Of a stretch of DNA of 64,000 bases, positions 30,802-40,103 are shown one piece after another. Position 1 is the first letter of the stretch. The number at the start of each line of letters is the position of its first letter. The translations under genes were made by a program, and so were the position numbers. The notes beneath the pieces were generated by a model that saw nothing but the letters and a program-made list of their open reading frames with translations, was not told where the DNA came from and did not search any database. The DNA comes from Gracilaria vermiculophylla. Its lineage: Eukaryota; Rhodophyta; Florideophyceae; Gracilariales; Gracilariaceae. The stretch spans positions 959,380 to 1,023,379 of the forward strand of contig JAHNZQ020003147.1 in NCBI GenBank assembly GCA_019155205.2, written 5' to 3'.

Positions 30802-31064
30802 TGCGCCGCATTGTAGAACACGCACCAAGTCGTTTACGTCCGCCGTATTTCATCAGATCTGCCTACTTGACGGCGCAGGTTCTAGCCTCAACGTGATCGA
30901 AAAAAGTGTGCTTTCTATTGGGTATAGAGGACAGACCTCATCATTTTTTCGGTCGAATGCTGTTCATGGCTACAGGCGGAAAGCACTTGAAACTTTTAAA
31001 CCCCGGAACTGAGGAGAGATATCAACATCACACGCGAAGTCTATGTAAGAAAATTAACTGAAAG

Positions 31065-34000
31065 ATGGCGGATGAGATCGATGTCAAGCAGAAAATCCAC
31101 AGGGCTTTCTCTCAGAACAATGCTGTAGCTGCAGCTGCTCTGCGGGATCTTGCTGCAAGTTCCAAAGAGATATCATCAGAAGTTGTTCTCCTTTTACTGG
31201 AACGCGTACCATCAGCAACGCGCAAAAGTCTTTATTTCATCTTCAGTATCATACGGAAATCTCCGATGCATGCAGCAAAAGCTCAAGTCATAAAGAAGAT
31301 TAATGGTCTCACTACGTCTGTGGAAAGCGCACCATGCACAAGCCATGAAGCATTGAACCTTGTAAAGCTCGCGTGTGTTCTACTCGAAACAGACGAGTTT
31401 AATCATTCCGCGACTGTGCTTCTCGTTGCATCCATTGCTGCACTAGAGGCATCCCCGCAAATGTCTGATGGTTCAGAGTCCAGAAGAAAGCGCAAATCAA
31501 TACGCGTTGTTTACCGCAAAGGGTCATATTCTATTTCGCGAATTCTTGCAAATTTGAAGGCGCAGCTGTTTAAGATTTGCGAAGGATTCGCGAAGAAGCC
31601 CTATGAAGCTCTTGCATCTATTGGGTTGTTGTCTGTATTCTATACGGATTTTGATTTGGCCGAGTGTGAACGGTACTTGACATCAGTTGCGAATGTTTGC
31701 ATGAAAACTGTTGTCCCTGCCGAAAGCGTTGTTCGTGCTTGCTCTTCCGCTCTTTTAAAGGCAGATGAGACTACGCTTGTCAGCAAAGTGATTCCCGTAG
31801 TAGATCACGCTCTCAAGCGAGAGACAAAAACTGCATTACCAGCTGCTGTGGGTCTGCTTCGTGGCATTCGGATGAAAGATGTATCAAAGGGCACCTCCAA
31901 AACTCTCATTCCCACTCTTCAGCAGACGTCAAAGAGCTCTGATGAGCAAATGAAGCGGTTTGCTGTTCATCTGGCGGAAGAACTAGGTTATTGCGTAAAA
32001 AGCGATGATGTATTGCAGAAGATTGTCACCAGTCAGATCGATGCTCTGAAGACCGCAAGATATGGATATCAGAAGATTGTCATCCTGCAATCAGTTGCCG
32101 GACTTGTGTGTGCTTCTCAAAGATCGAAAAGTATTTATGAAATGGTTTTAAGGGACATTCACTCAATGCTTTTATCCAAGAAAGAGAAGAGTGCCGATGT
32201 TCGGATGGCTGGCTTCGTGGCCATGGTCAGAATTTTAAGCGAACTGCGGAGTGGAACAGGAGCCTCCGATACAGTTCACCGATGTGTAGATCTATTAGTG
32301 GAGAGTTTGGAAGGAAAGCAAAACGAAACCGATCGAAAAGCGGTACTTCTGGCTATGACAGATGACAGTATACGTTATTCCGTGACAGAGTCCTTATTTG
32401 ACGGGAAAGCTCGAGAGATTCTAGAAGACATCGCAGGTGAAGCAGACGTTAAATCTAAGCAGGAGGACGCATTGAGGGCGTTGGGCATTATGTCAGTGTG
32501 GAACCTGGGAAAAACGGACCAGGCTCCAACCTCCCTAGGGGCAGTGGCGGATTCAGTTGCATCTGATCCCAACATATCTCCAGTTTTTCAGGATCCGAGA
32601 AGTTTTTCCTCCATCACGGAAGTTGGTTGTGCGCTTGCTTGTTGTTTCTGGATGGTTCAGACGAATCACAATGCTGCGGACGAGGCTTTAAGAGCAATGT
32701 ATAAGTTTTGTTTGGATGACCGAGCTAAAGTTTCCAACATGGCTTTGAAAGAAATCCGGAAGTTCCATCAAAATGCAGACTCTGAGAAGATTTCACGTAT
32801 GTTTACAGCTCTATGGAACTCTGAGTTCAAAGGTGAGGCAGGAAAGCTTCAGGTAGCGAAAAGCTATAACTTTGATGACGGAATGCGGTCGGCGGAAAAA
32901 TTGGGGCAGACCGTGCTTGCAACAGTCTTGCCAAGTATTCCAATGGAACAACTGCCGCTCATTGTTCTGGCATCAAATCATCCCAGAGTTTACTCTGCAC
33001 CAACTGACTTTAGACCTAGACAACCTTCCCGCTTTTGGCTGGCATTATCGAGGAAACTTGACGAAGTGGACCCTATCTATAATCCAGATGCTAATGAAGA
33101 CTGGTTGGCAGAATGCCTCGAATACTTTCTTGGAGGTGATGGTCTCCTTTCTGATAACTACGCCATTGTTAAAGCCTCTGTAAATAGCATCTGTGCCCTT
33201 GCTGATCCATCAAATACATATTCAACTCGTGTTCTCAGACATGTAACTGGAAACTTGGAAAACAATTTGAATGAAATCAAGCAACTAACTGACTCTCACT
33301 TTGAAGCCCTCAAATTCGTGAAGGAGGTGGAAATTTCCCAAATGAATATTAACAATGATCCTGATGGTTCTGTAAATGCCGCTCAGAAGAAGTCAACCAA
33401 AAAGAACCAAAGCTCTAGCCACAAACGCTCTTCCCAGGCTAAGCAAGCCGAGACAGACAGAGCTCGAGCAGCAGCAGCATCGGCCAGTGCTTTAAAAGAG
33501 AAAATGAAAAGTGCTCGTGTCTTGGCCGAAGTGGCGAATCGAGCCCTTCATCACGCAATGAGCATGCTGATGACAATTTCCGAGCTAACTGCTGTGGCAC
33601 CGCAAGGCATGCATGACCTGATGGCGAAGGCCTTGTCATTAGTCCTACCTACAGCGAAGTTTGAGATGTTGGAAGGACCATGTCGACGAGCAATTTCTGC
33701 GATGGCGAGAACAATACATCGAATTCTCAACAATATCAATGGTGAAATATCTGCATGTCTATACGGACTTGAGAGAGGGCAAGACGTGAACGAAGTTGTG
33801 ACGAAAATTATTACCTTCTTGAATTCCATAGTCCCTCCAGCTTTGGAAGCAGAAGACTTTGCCTGTGTTTTGCCAATTGTTCGAGCATCTCTGCTTCGAG
33901 ACCCAAGCCAGGCTGATCAGAGTGGCTTATCGAGAAAAGGAGGTGCAACTAAGAGGAGAGAAGAGGTTGCAGTCGTGAAAGCTGCGGCCCAAGTGCTTCT

Positions 34001-37000
34001 TGAGCATTGCAAACCTCAAGCCGTGGACGCAGCAGTCGCAGCCGCAGCCTCGAACGCAGGACTTTGGATCCTTGTAGTCTTGGAAAGGGAGGACGGTGCT
34101 TTTACAGCAGCTGCGGATGCCTTAGCCTTCCTTACTGGGACGGCCCTCTCTCCAGGCACTGCAGCTCTTAGCCAGGTTTTTCGTGGCATTGTCTCTGGAA
34201 AATCGTCTGTTCGGGATGCAGTTCTCGCATCTCTAGCGCGCCTTCCCTCTCTTTCATCACCCACTATTGATTGTCCTCGTGACCCAGCACTAGGAAGGGC
34301 ATTGTGGTTGGCTTGTTTTGATCCTGACGAAGCAAACTCAGAGCTAGCAAATGAACTTTGGCAGAATTACAATCACCCCTTAAATATTCACGAAGATGTT
34401 TTGATCTTATTGGAGCTGATTACCTCGAAGGAATCAGATGTTCGTCTTATGGCTGCCAGAGCAAACGCTGAAGCTTTGTCATCAAAAGAATCTGAAGCTG
34501 TTCGAAACGAATGCCTGAAGAGGATCTTTGACATGTACACTGCATATTTACCGACTCAACACCAAGTACACCCCTCAAAACCTTCCTCTCTTCGAAAAGG
34601 TATTCCTCCACCGATTAAAAGGGGACGAGATCGCTCAGAATCGGATGAAGCAAATGATGAGAAATGGGCTGCACGTGAAGGAGTTGCCATGGCAATTGAG
34701 CATATAGCATTAAAGAAGTCCCTCACTCTCAAAGAAATAACAATTGTTTTTTCGTTTCTTGCTGGAAGGAGTCTTGGAGACGAAAATAAGACAGTTCGGG
34801 ACCATATGTCAAAAGCAGCAATGGCTGTTGTTGTTGCCGCTGGGACTCATGGTCCAAAGTTGCTTTTGCCCATGATTGAAAAACAGTTGAATGATAGCGG
34901 CCATGTCTCGAAGAGGCAAGACGAGATTCTTCATGCGGATCGAACAAGAGAGAACCTGGTCATGTGCCTGGGATCTGTAGCTAGTTATTTGTCACCGGAT
35001 GATGAACGAATAGAGAAGATTGCGAGGCAGGTCGTCAAAAGTGCAATGGAAACGCCTTCTGAAGTTGTTCAAAATGCGGCAGCTCGTTGTCTTGGACCTT
35101 TGGCTAACGCTGCAATTTCACGCGATAGAGAACAGACAGTCGATATGTTAATGAAAACGGTGTGGAGCGAAACATCTTCATATGGTGAAAGACGCGGCGC
35201 TGCATATTCTCTGGCTGGTCTAAGCACTGGTCTTGGGTTAAAGTTCGTGAAACGAATGAGACTCATGTCTGAAGTTGAAGCAGCTGTAAAAGACAAGTCA
35301 CCTAGGCGGCGACAAGGAGCATTCATGTTGATTGAAACGCATGCAATCATGCTGGGAAGATTGTTTGAACCATATACTGTGGTGAGTGTACCATTCCTGC
35401 TCTCATGCATGGGAGACCCTGTAGTTGAAGTTCGCAATGCTTGCTGGGCAGCAGCACAAGCCTCTATGTCTGAAATATCTTCTCAAGGGGTGAAAATGAT
35501 ATTGCCATCCTTACTCACTGGTTTGCAAGAGAGGCAATGGAGAACGAAGGCAGGGAGCGCTGAAGTGCTTGGCGCCATGGCATTTTGCGCACCAAGGCAA
35601 CTTGCGCAATGTCTTCCTCAAGTTGTCCCCAAGCTTGCTGAAGCATTGGCTGACGCCCATCCAAAGGTTGTCAATGCAGCGGAGTCTGCTGTTAACAGAA
35701 TAGCTGCTGTGGTTCGCAGTCCAGAAGTGCGAAAGCTTTCACCTTTTCTCCTGGCTGCACTGCGAGACCCTTCGGGCAGAACCCGCGGCGCGATTGACGC
35801 GATGCTTGGATCGGAATTCGTGCATGCCATAGATGCAGCCTCGTTGGCGTTGTTGATTCCACCATTGCATCGAGGGCTCCGAGACCGAAATTCTGAGCTT
35901 AAGAAGCGTTCAGCCGCTATTGTCGGATCTATGTGCAACAATGTTGCAAATCATGACGACGTTATTCCATACCTCCACCTACTTTTGCCAGATCTGCGAA
36001 CGACTCTTCTTGACGCCATACCGGATGTACGACGGACATCTGCCCGGGCTCTCGGTGCTTTAGCGGTATCTCTTGGCGAGAAGGGTCTTGGGGACATTGT
36101 CCCTTGGCTTGTGAAGGCTCTTCTGGGCGGACCACAAAAACCAGTGGATGGTTATTCTGACCGCGTGAAAGCAGGTGGTGCGATTGTGTCTTCCAGTGCT
36201 GAAAGGTCTGGCGCTGCCATGGGTCTAGCTGAGATATCTGCATCAATGAATGACAGGAGACTGGAAGAACTACTTCACAGTATTTTCAGCGCGGGAGAAT
36301 CGTCGGCAGAGGCTCGGGAAGGAGGGTTGATGCTCATTGCATCCATGCCTCGCGCTTTAGGAGACAGATTTGAAGAGAGACTTGGAGCTTCATTGGCAGC
36401 CATTCTCAAAGGTCTTGCGGATGATTCTGACAATGTACGAGAAGCCGCTTTAGAAGCTGGACGAAACATAGTGTCTGCCTATGCCAAAACTTCATTGGAG
36501 CATCTGCTCCCGGAACTGCTAGCCGCCATGCGCGAGAAGCTTTGGCGCATCCGACAGGCTGCCACCCAACTCTTGGGTGATATGCTTTTAGTTATTGCTG
36601 GCGCAAAGCCAGAGAATCCTGACCTTTATGGGGTCAAGCCACCCGAGGAGGACGAAGAAGACGAAGCCAATGAAAATAGTTCAGCAGAGGAAAACGAGAA
36701 CGAAGACGATGAAGATGAAGACTTCGATTCGCCGGAACAAGCAGCAGCTGCAATGACTACAGAGGCCACGATGAAAGCCATCGAAGATGTTCTCGGCCTT
36801 GACCGACGGAACGAGGTGCTTGCAGCTCTATATATCGTTCGGTGTGATGTTAGCATTCGAGTCCGTCAAACTGGAATGCAGGTTTGGAAATCTGTGGTTG
36901 CCAACACTCCTCGAGTTCTTCGGGAAATCATGCCTTGCGCTGTACGACAAATCGTCGACGGTCTTGGTGATGAAGATGAGGAACGGCGAGCTGCATCCGG

Positions 37001-39230
37001 ACGAACATTGAGTGACCTCTCACAGAAATTGGGCGATAGAGTTGTACCTGAAGTGCTACCAGCTCTTCGCAATGGCATCTGCAACAAGGACGCATCGGCG
37101 CGGATCCGACGTGGAGCTTGTGAAGGCTTGGGAGAGCTTGTCGGAGCAAGTCCGAAGAACCAGCTCGAAGAATATGCTGATGAACTCATTGATACTGTTT
37201 ACCAAGCTCTGTTTGACTGTTTACCAGTTGTACGCTCAATAGCCTCAGAAGTGTTTGCGCTTTTGCTCAAACCGCTAGGCACGAGTGTGGTGGATGTAAT
37301 CGTCCCAAGAGTGATCGAAAGGCTCTCGTCGGACTCTATTGAGGCTGAAACTGCGTTAGACAGCCTGAAACTAATTCTGATGTCTAGTGGACCACGCCTT
37401 ACGTCGATTGTTGTTCCGAGGTTGATTCAAACGAAACCACTTCAAACGGCGTCGTGCAAAGCTTTGTCTACAGCTGCTACTGTGGCGCAGAATGGGTTTG
37501 AACCGTACGTATGTGACGTATTGGATGCAATTGTCGACGCCCTAGAAGAAATGGACACAGGCGACGATGAGGAACCGATCGAAAGCGTGTTGGGAGCCAT
37601 AGCACAGGGAGGCAAAGAAGTAAGAAAGTTGATGTTGGACACGCTGTTTTCGAAGTACAACGAGGGCTATGCAGAGCGTAGAGTTGCTGCCAGTCGTGCC
37701 GTGAAAGGCTTTTGTCGTGCATCATCGCCAGAGATTGTGAATAGTGTGTCTGTGCCCCTATTGGAGGTACTAGTCAGGCAGCTGGCCGATACTGACGAGA
37801 TGGCCGCCAAGGGCTCATGGGAAGCGCTTTGCCAACTATCTGAAGTTATACCAAGCGCGACATTGTCTCAACATATCCCAGTGATCAGACAATCACTACG
37901 CGCAGCCGCTTCAGGGATATCAGTTTCGGAGCCGTCGACAGTTGTTACCGCGCTGCAGATGACAAAAGCAGTGGCGCCGTTCGTGCCGATATTGTTATCA
38001 GGGTTGCTTGAGGGAAGCCCAGAGCTTCGAGAGCAGTCGGCGATGGCCATTGGTGAGCTTGTGGAGGTGAGTAGCAGCAAGGCGCTGGGAACACATGTAG
38101 TGAAACTGGCTGGTGCTTTGATTCGAGTGATATCTGGGCGCTTTCCGTGGCAAGTGAAGGCTGCGATCTTGAAGGCTCTGTTGGCACTTCTAAAGAAGGG
38201 AGGTGTAATGCTGCGTTCGTTCGTACCGCAGCTACAGAGCACGTTTGTGAAAAGTCTATCGGATAACAGCCGGCTAGTTCGCGTGAGGGCGTGTGCGGCG
38301 CTGGGGGCGCTGGTGAGCATCCAAAGCCGGCTTGAGCCGTTACTGAACGATTTGGTGAACGTGAGCATGAACGGAGTGAACGCTGGGGCGCAGACTGCTG
38401 CGCTACACTCGCTGTCACAGGTCTTCAAGCAGGCTAAGAAGCTTCCGGACAGCGCGTTCACGGCGACGGCGACGAGCGTGACCGAGGCGCTTGGGGAAGA
38501 CAGCGGCGAGGTACGCGAGGCGGGGGCGAGAGCGCTGGGCGTGCTGGCCGGACGGTGCCGCAGCGGGGCGGAGTATTGCGGGATTCTGGACGCGATTGTT
38601 GAGAGGTTCAAAATGGAGGAGTGTGAGTACACGGAGCGCGTGAGCTGTGTAGAGGCGATGGGGCTGGTGTTGAAGTTCGGAAGGCAGGTGGAGGGGATGA
38701 GCTGGGGGGAGTTGGAGCAGTTTGGAGAGCTGATCTTCAAGACGTTCGACAGTGGGATCTGGGAGTTGCGCGCGGCGGGGTGCTCTGCAGTGGGCAAGCT
38801 GCTGTGTCTTATGCAGGAGCGCGGGGCGGCGCTAGGAGTTGAGGCCGGGGGGCGGCGACGAGCGCTGCTTCGGCTGAGCGAGAGCGCGGAATTCGACACG
38901 AGCGCGGACGTTCGCGTGGCAGCGCTGAGGGCGATCAAGGGAGCAGTGACGGGGACGAGTCGGTGGGAGGTGTTGCAGGTGTGCGGGCAGAGTGTGGTGG
39001 CATGCGCGACGGAATCCAACCGGGGGGTGCGCGAGGGTGCGGAGCGCGTGTTGCGGCGGGCGGTGATGGGGCGAGGGGGGGAGATTGACGACGACGGGAA
39101 AGCGGCAGTGCGCGAGAGTGTAGACGAAGAGGGGTGGCGGCTGGTGGAGCGGCGGTTGGGGCGGCTGGCGGGATTGGGCGAGTCGGACGAGGACGAAGAC
39201 GAGGGCGGGGGAGGGCGGGGGCGCGAGTGA
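31065..39230 (+). CDS. GCN1: eIF2-alpha kinase activator GCN1
   Basis: Giant HEAT-repeat protein that binds ribosomes (including collided ones) and activates the eIF2-alpha kinase GCN2 on amino-acid starvation; cytosolic. 2721 residues, like yeast and human (about 2670). ATG 31065 has context AAGATGGCG. HEAT-like helical pairs run the whole length. The conserved eEF3-like core is clear from about residue 1370: GERRGAAYSLAGL, PRRRQGAFMLIE, CWAAAQ, WRTKAGSAEVLGAMA, RRTSARALGALA. An acidic insert follows at about 1862-1893 (EEDEEDEANENSSAEENENE). The GCN2-binding (RWD-binding) region corresponds to about 1985 onward (RRGACEGLGELVG). GC content rises markedly towards the 3' end. No introns. The stop is 15 bp from the stop of the convergent next gene. 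Confidence 0.96.
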   Translation: MADEIDVKQKIHRAFSQNNAVAAAALRDLAASSKEISSEVVLLLLERVPSATRKSLYFIFSIIRKSPMHAAKAQVIKKINGLTTSVESAPCTSHEALNLVKLACVLLETDEFNHSATVLLVASIAALEASPQMSDGSESRRKRKSIRVVYRKGSYSISRILANLKAQLFKICEGFAKKPYEALASIGLLSVFYTDFDLAECERYLTSVANVCMKTVVPAESVVRACSSALLKADETTLVSKVIPVVDHALKRETKTALPAAVGLLRGIRMKDVSKGTSKTLIPTLQQTSKSSDEQMKRFAVHLAEELGYCVKSDDVLQKIVTSQIDALKTARYGYQKIVILQSVAGLVCASQRSKSIYEMVLRDIHSMLLSKKEKSADVRMAGFVAMVRILSELRSGTGASDTVHRCVDLLVESLEGKQNETDRKAVLLAMTDDSIRYSVTESLFDGKAREILEDIAGEADVKSKQEDALRALGIMSVWNLGKTDQAPTSLGAVADSVASDPNISPVFQDPRSFSSITEVGCALACCFWMVQTNHNAADEALRAMYKFCLDDRAKVSNMALKEIRKFHQNADSEKISRMFTALWNSEFKGEAGKLQVAKSYNFDDGMRSAEKLGQTVLATVLPSIPMEQLPLIVLASNHPRVYSAPTDFRPRQPSRFWLALSRKLDEVDPIYNPDANEDWLAECLEYFLGGDGLLSDNYAIVKASVNSICALADPSNTYSTRVLRHVTGNLENNLNEIKQLTDSHFEALKFVKEVEISQMNINNDPDGSVNAAQKKSTKKNQSSSHKRSSQAKQAETDRARAAAASASALKEKMKSARVLAEVANRALHHAMSMLMTISELTAVAPQGMHDLMAKALSLVLPTAKFEMLEGPCRRAISAMARTIHRILNNINGEISACLYGLERGQDVNEVVTKIITFLNSIVPPALEAEDFACVLPIVRASLLRDPSQADQSGLSRKGGATKRREEVAVVKAAAQVLLEHCKPQAVDAAVAAAASNAGLWILVVLEREDGAFTAAADALAFLTGTALSPGTAALSQVFRGIVSGKSSVRDAVLASLARLPSLSSPTIDCPRDPALGRALWLACFDPDEANSELANELWQNYNHPLNIHEDVLILLELITSKESDVRLMAARANAEALSSKESEAVRNECLKRIFDMYTAYLPTQHQVHPSKPSSLRKGIPPPIKRGRDRSESDEANDEKWAAREGVAMAIEHIALKKSLTLKEITIVFSFLAGRSLGDENKTVRDHMSKAAMAVVVAAGTHGPKLLLPMIEKQLNDSGHVSKRQDEILHADRTRENLVMCLGSVASYLSPDDERIEKIARQVVKSAMETPSEVVQNAAARCLGPLANAAISRDREQTVDMLMKTVWSETSSYGERRGAAYSLAGLSTGLGLKFVKRMRLMSEVEAAVKDKSPRRRQGAFMLIETHAIMLGRLFEPYTVVSVPFLLSCMGDPVVEVRNACWAAAQASMSEISSQGVKMILPSLLTGLQERQWRTKAGSAEVLGAMAFCAPRQLAQCLPQVVPKLAEALADAHPKVVNAAESAVNRIAAVVRSPEVRKLSPFLLAALRDPSGRTRGAIDAMLGSEFVHAIDAASLALLIPPLHRGLRDRNSELKKRSAAIVGSMCNNVANHDDVIPYLHLLLPDLRTTLLDAIPDVRRTSARALGALAVSLGEKGLGDIVPWLVKALLGGPQKPVDGYSDRVKAGGAIVSSSAERSGAAMGLAEISASMNDRRLEELLHSIFSAGESSAEAREGGLMLIASMPRALGDRFEERLGASLAAILKGLADDSDNVREAALEAGRNIVSAYAKTSLEHLLPELLAAMREKLWRIRQAATQLLGDMLLVIAGAKPENPDLYGVKPPEEDEEDEANENSSAEENENEDDEDEDFDSPEQAAAAMTTEATMKAIEDVLGLDRRNEVLAALYIVRCDVSIRVRQTGMQVWKSVVANTPRVLREIMPCAVRQIVDGLGDEDEERRAASGRTLSDLSQKLGDRVVPEVLPALRNGICNKDASARIRRGACEGLGELVGASPKNQLEEYADELIDTVYQALFDCLPVVRSIASEVFALLLKPLGTSVVDVIVPRVIERLSSDSIEAETALDSLKLILMSSGPRLTSIVVPRLIQTKPLQTASCKALSTAATVAQNGFEPYVCDVLDAIVDALEEMDTGDDEEPIESVLGAIAQGGKEVRKLMLDTLFSKYNEGYAERRVAASRAVKGFCRASSPEIVNSVSVPLLEVLVRQLADTDEMAAKGSWEALCQLSEVIPSATLSQHIPVIRQSLRAAASGISVSEPSTVVTALQMTKAVAPFVPILLSGLLEGSPELREQSAMAIGELVEVSSSKALGTHVVKLAGALIRVISGRFPWQVKAAILKALLALLKKGGVMLRSFVPQLQSTFVKSLSDNSRLVRVRACAALGALVSIQSRLEPLLNDLVNVSMNGVNAGAQTAALHSLSQVFKQAKKLPDSAFTATATSVTEALGEDSGEVREAGARALGVLAGRCRSGAEYCGILDAIVERFKMEECEYTERVSCVEAMGLVLKFGRQVEGMSWGELEQFGELIFKTFDSGIWELRAAGCSAVGKLLCLMQERGAALGVEAGGRRRALLRLSESAEFDTSADVRVAALRAIKGAVTGTSRWEVLQVCGQSVVACATESNRGVREGAERVLRRAVMGRGGEIDDDGKAAVRESVDEEGWRLVERRLGRLAGLGESDEDEDEGGGGRGRE

Positions 39231-39245
39231 GTTTAACGGCGGCAA

Positions 39246-39959
39246 TTAGTGTGGTGGTAAAGAGAGCGAGTTGGGAAGGTGGAGGGGCACGGGCATGGGG
39301 CCGAGCACGAGCTCGGCGGCGGCGGGCGCGAGCACTTCGTGAACTAGCAGGAAGGTGGTCTTGCGGCGGCGGAAGAGCAGGTCGCGTGCCCACGCGGGGG
39401 AGGTGGCGGCGGTGGCGAGCAGGGGGGCGGCGGAGGCGCACAGGCCGAAGTGGACGGCCAGCACGGCGCGGCTGGCGGCGACGCGGTGCGCGGCGAAGAT
39501 ATCGTGCAGGGGGTGGCAGTGGCGGCCGGCGAGCAGCGCGGCGTAGGCGCGCGCGGACCACGTCGAAGACGCGGCCAGCAGCGGCGCGCCGTCGGGCAGG
39601 TGCAGCGACACCACGCGCAGAACGGCGGCATCGCCGTCGAAGCGCTCGCCGCGCGGCAGCCGCGGCACGGTCGCGCCGCGCACGCAGCGCAGCCGCAGCG
39701 ACAGCGGCGCCGACGCCAGCGCCGAGAGCAGCGGCGCCGTGTGCCCGTCGGACAGCAGCGCCAGCCGCCACCGCGCCGGCGCGTCGCGCAGCACGCGCGT
39801 CGCGTCCTCCGAGAACTGCGGCCGCGCTAGTGACAGCGCCGCCGTCAGCCGCGGCGCCGCCGCCGCTGCCGCCGCCGCTGCCGCCGGCGCCGCCGCCGCG
39901 TCGCCCGCCGCGCGGGGCAGCGCGCACGAGAACGCCGCCGTGGCGTGCGTCGACACCAT
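39246..39959 (-). CDS. Chorismate-lyase-like protein (UbiC/DUF98/Ycf21 family)
   Basis: 237 residues. After an Ala-rich N-terminus (possible organelle leader; polyalanine from GCC repeats near 39850-39900) the body follows the chorismate-pyruvate lyase pattern. It has LLSDGHTAPLLSAL, an Arg in AVLRVVSLHL aligned with the substrate-binding Arg, PLLAASSTW, HPLHDIFAAHRV, WARDLLFRRR, and FLLVHEVLAPAA, whose Glu corresponds to the catalytic Glu of UbiC. UbiC converts chorismate to 4-hydroxybenzoate (quinone precursor) plus pyruvate; the DUF98 relative Ycf21 is known as a plastid-encoded gene in some red algae. Similarity is judged by eye and is moderate. Convergent with GCN1, divergent from the Myb gene. 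Confidence 0.55.
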   Translation of the reverse strand: MVSTHATAAFSCALPRAAGDAAAAPAAAAAAAAAAPRLTAALSLARPQFSEDATRVLRDAPARWRLALLSDGHTAPLLSALASAPLSLRLRCVRGATVPRLPRGERFDGDAAVLRVVSLHLPDGAPLLAASSTWSARAYAALLAGRHCHPLHDIFAAHRVAASRAVLAVHFGLCASAAPLLATAATSPAWARDLLFRRRKTTFLLVHEVLAPAAAELVLGPMPVPLHLPNSLSLPPH

Positions 39960-40103
39960 TGCCCCTGCACACCATCCGCCGTCGCTCCGCCCTACCGCCC
40001 CCTTGTATTTAATGTCCTCGATTTAGACTGTACCCCGCAACCCTCCTCCGCCGTCTGTCCCGCCCCGCCGCCCTCCCCCCCCCACCCCCCCTTCCTCCGC
40101 ATC
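39960..40103. promoter_or_regulatory. Very short bidirectional promoter
   Basis: Only 144 bp separate the start codons of the chorismate-lyase-like gene (-) and the Myb gene (+). A TATTTAA at 40006-40012 is the only TATA-like element, about 90 bp upstream of the Myb ATG. Confidence 0.5.

Larger units (their letters stand above)
29368..31064. other. Intergenic region with CA microsatellite and a doubtful small gene
   Basis: 1.7 kb between E2F and GCN1. An (AC)n tract occupies 29729-29760 with one interruption. The rest shows no domain. The stretch 30413-30801, described separately, is the only part that looks possibly coding. Confidence 0.5.

Noticed and set aside
37868..39975. Long minus-strand frames opposite the 3' end of GCN1
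   Set aside because: Arise from high GC; GCN1 HEAT repeats continue on the plus strand through this region.
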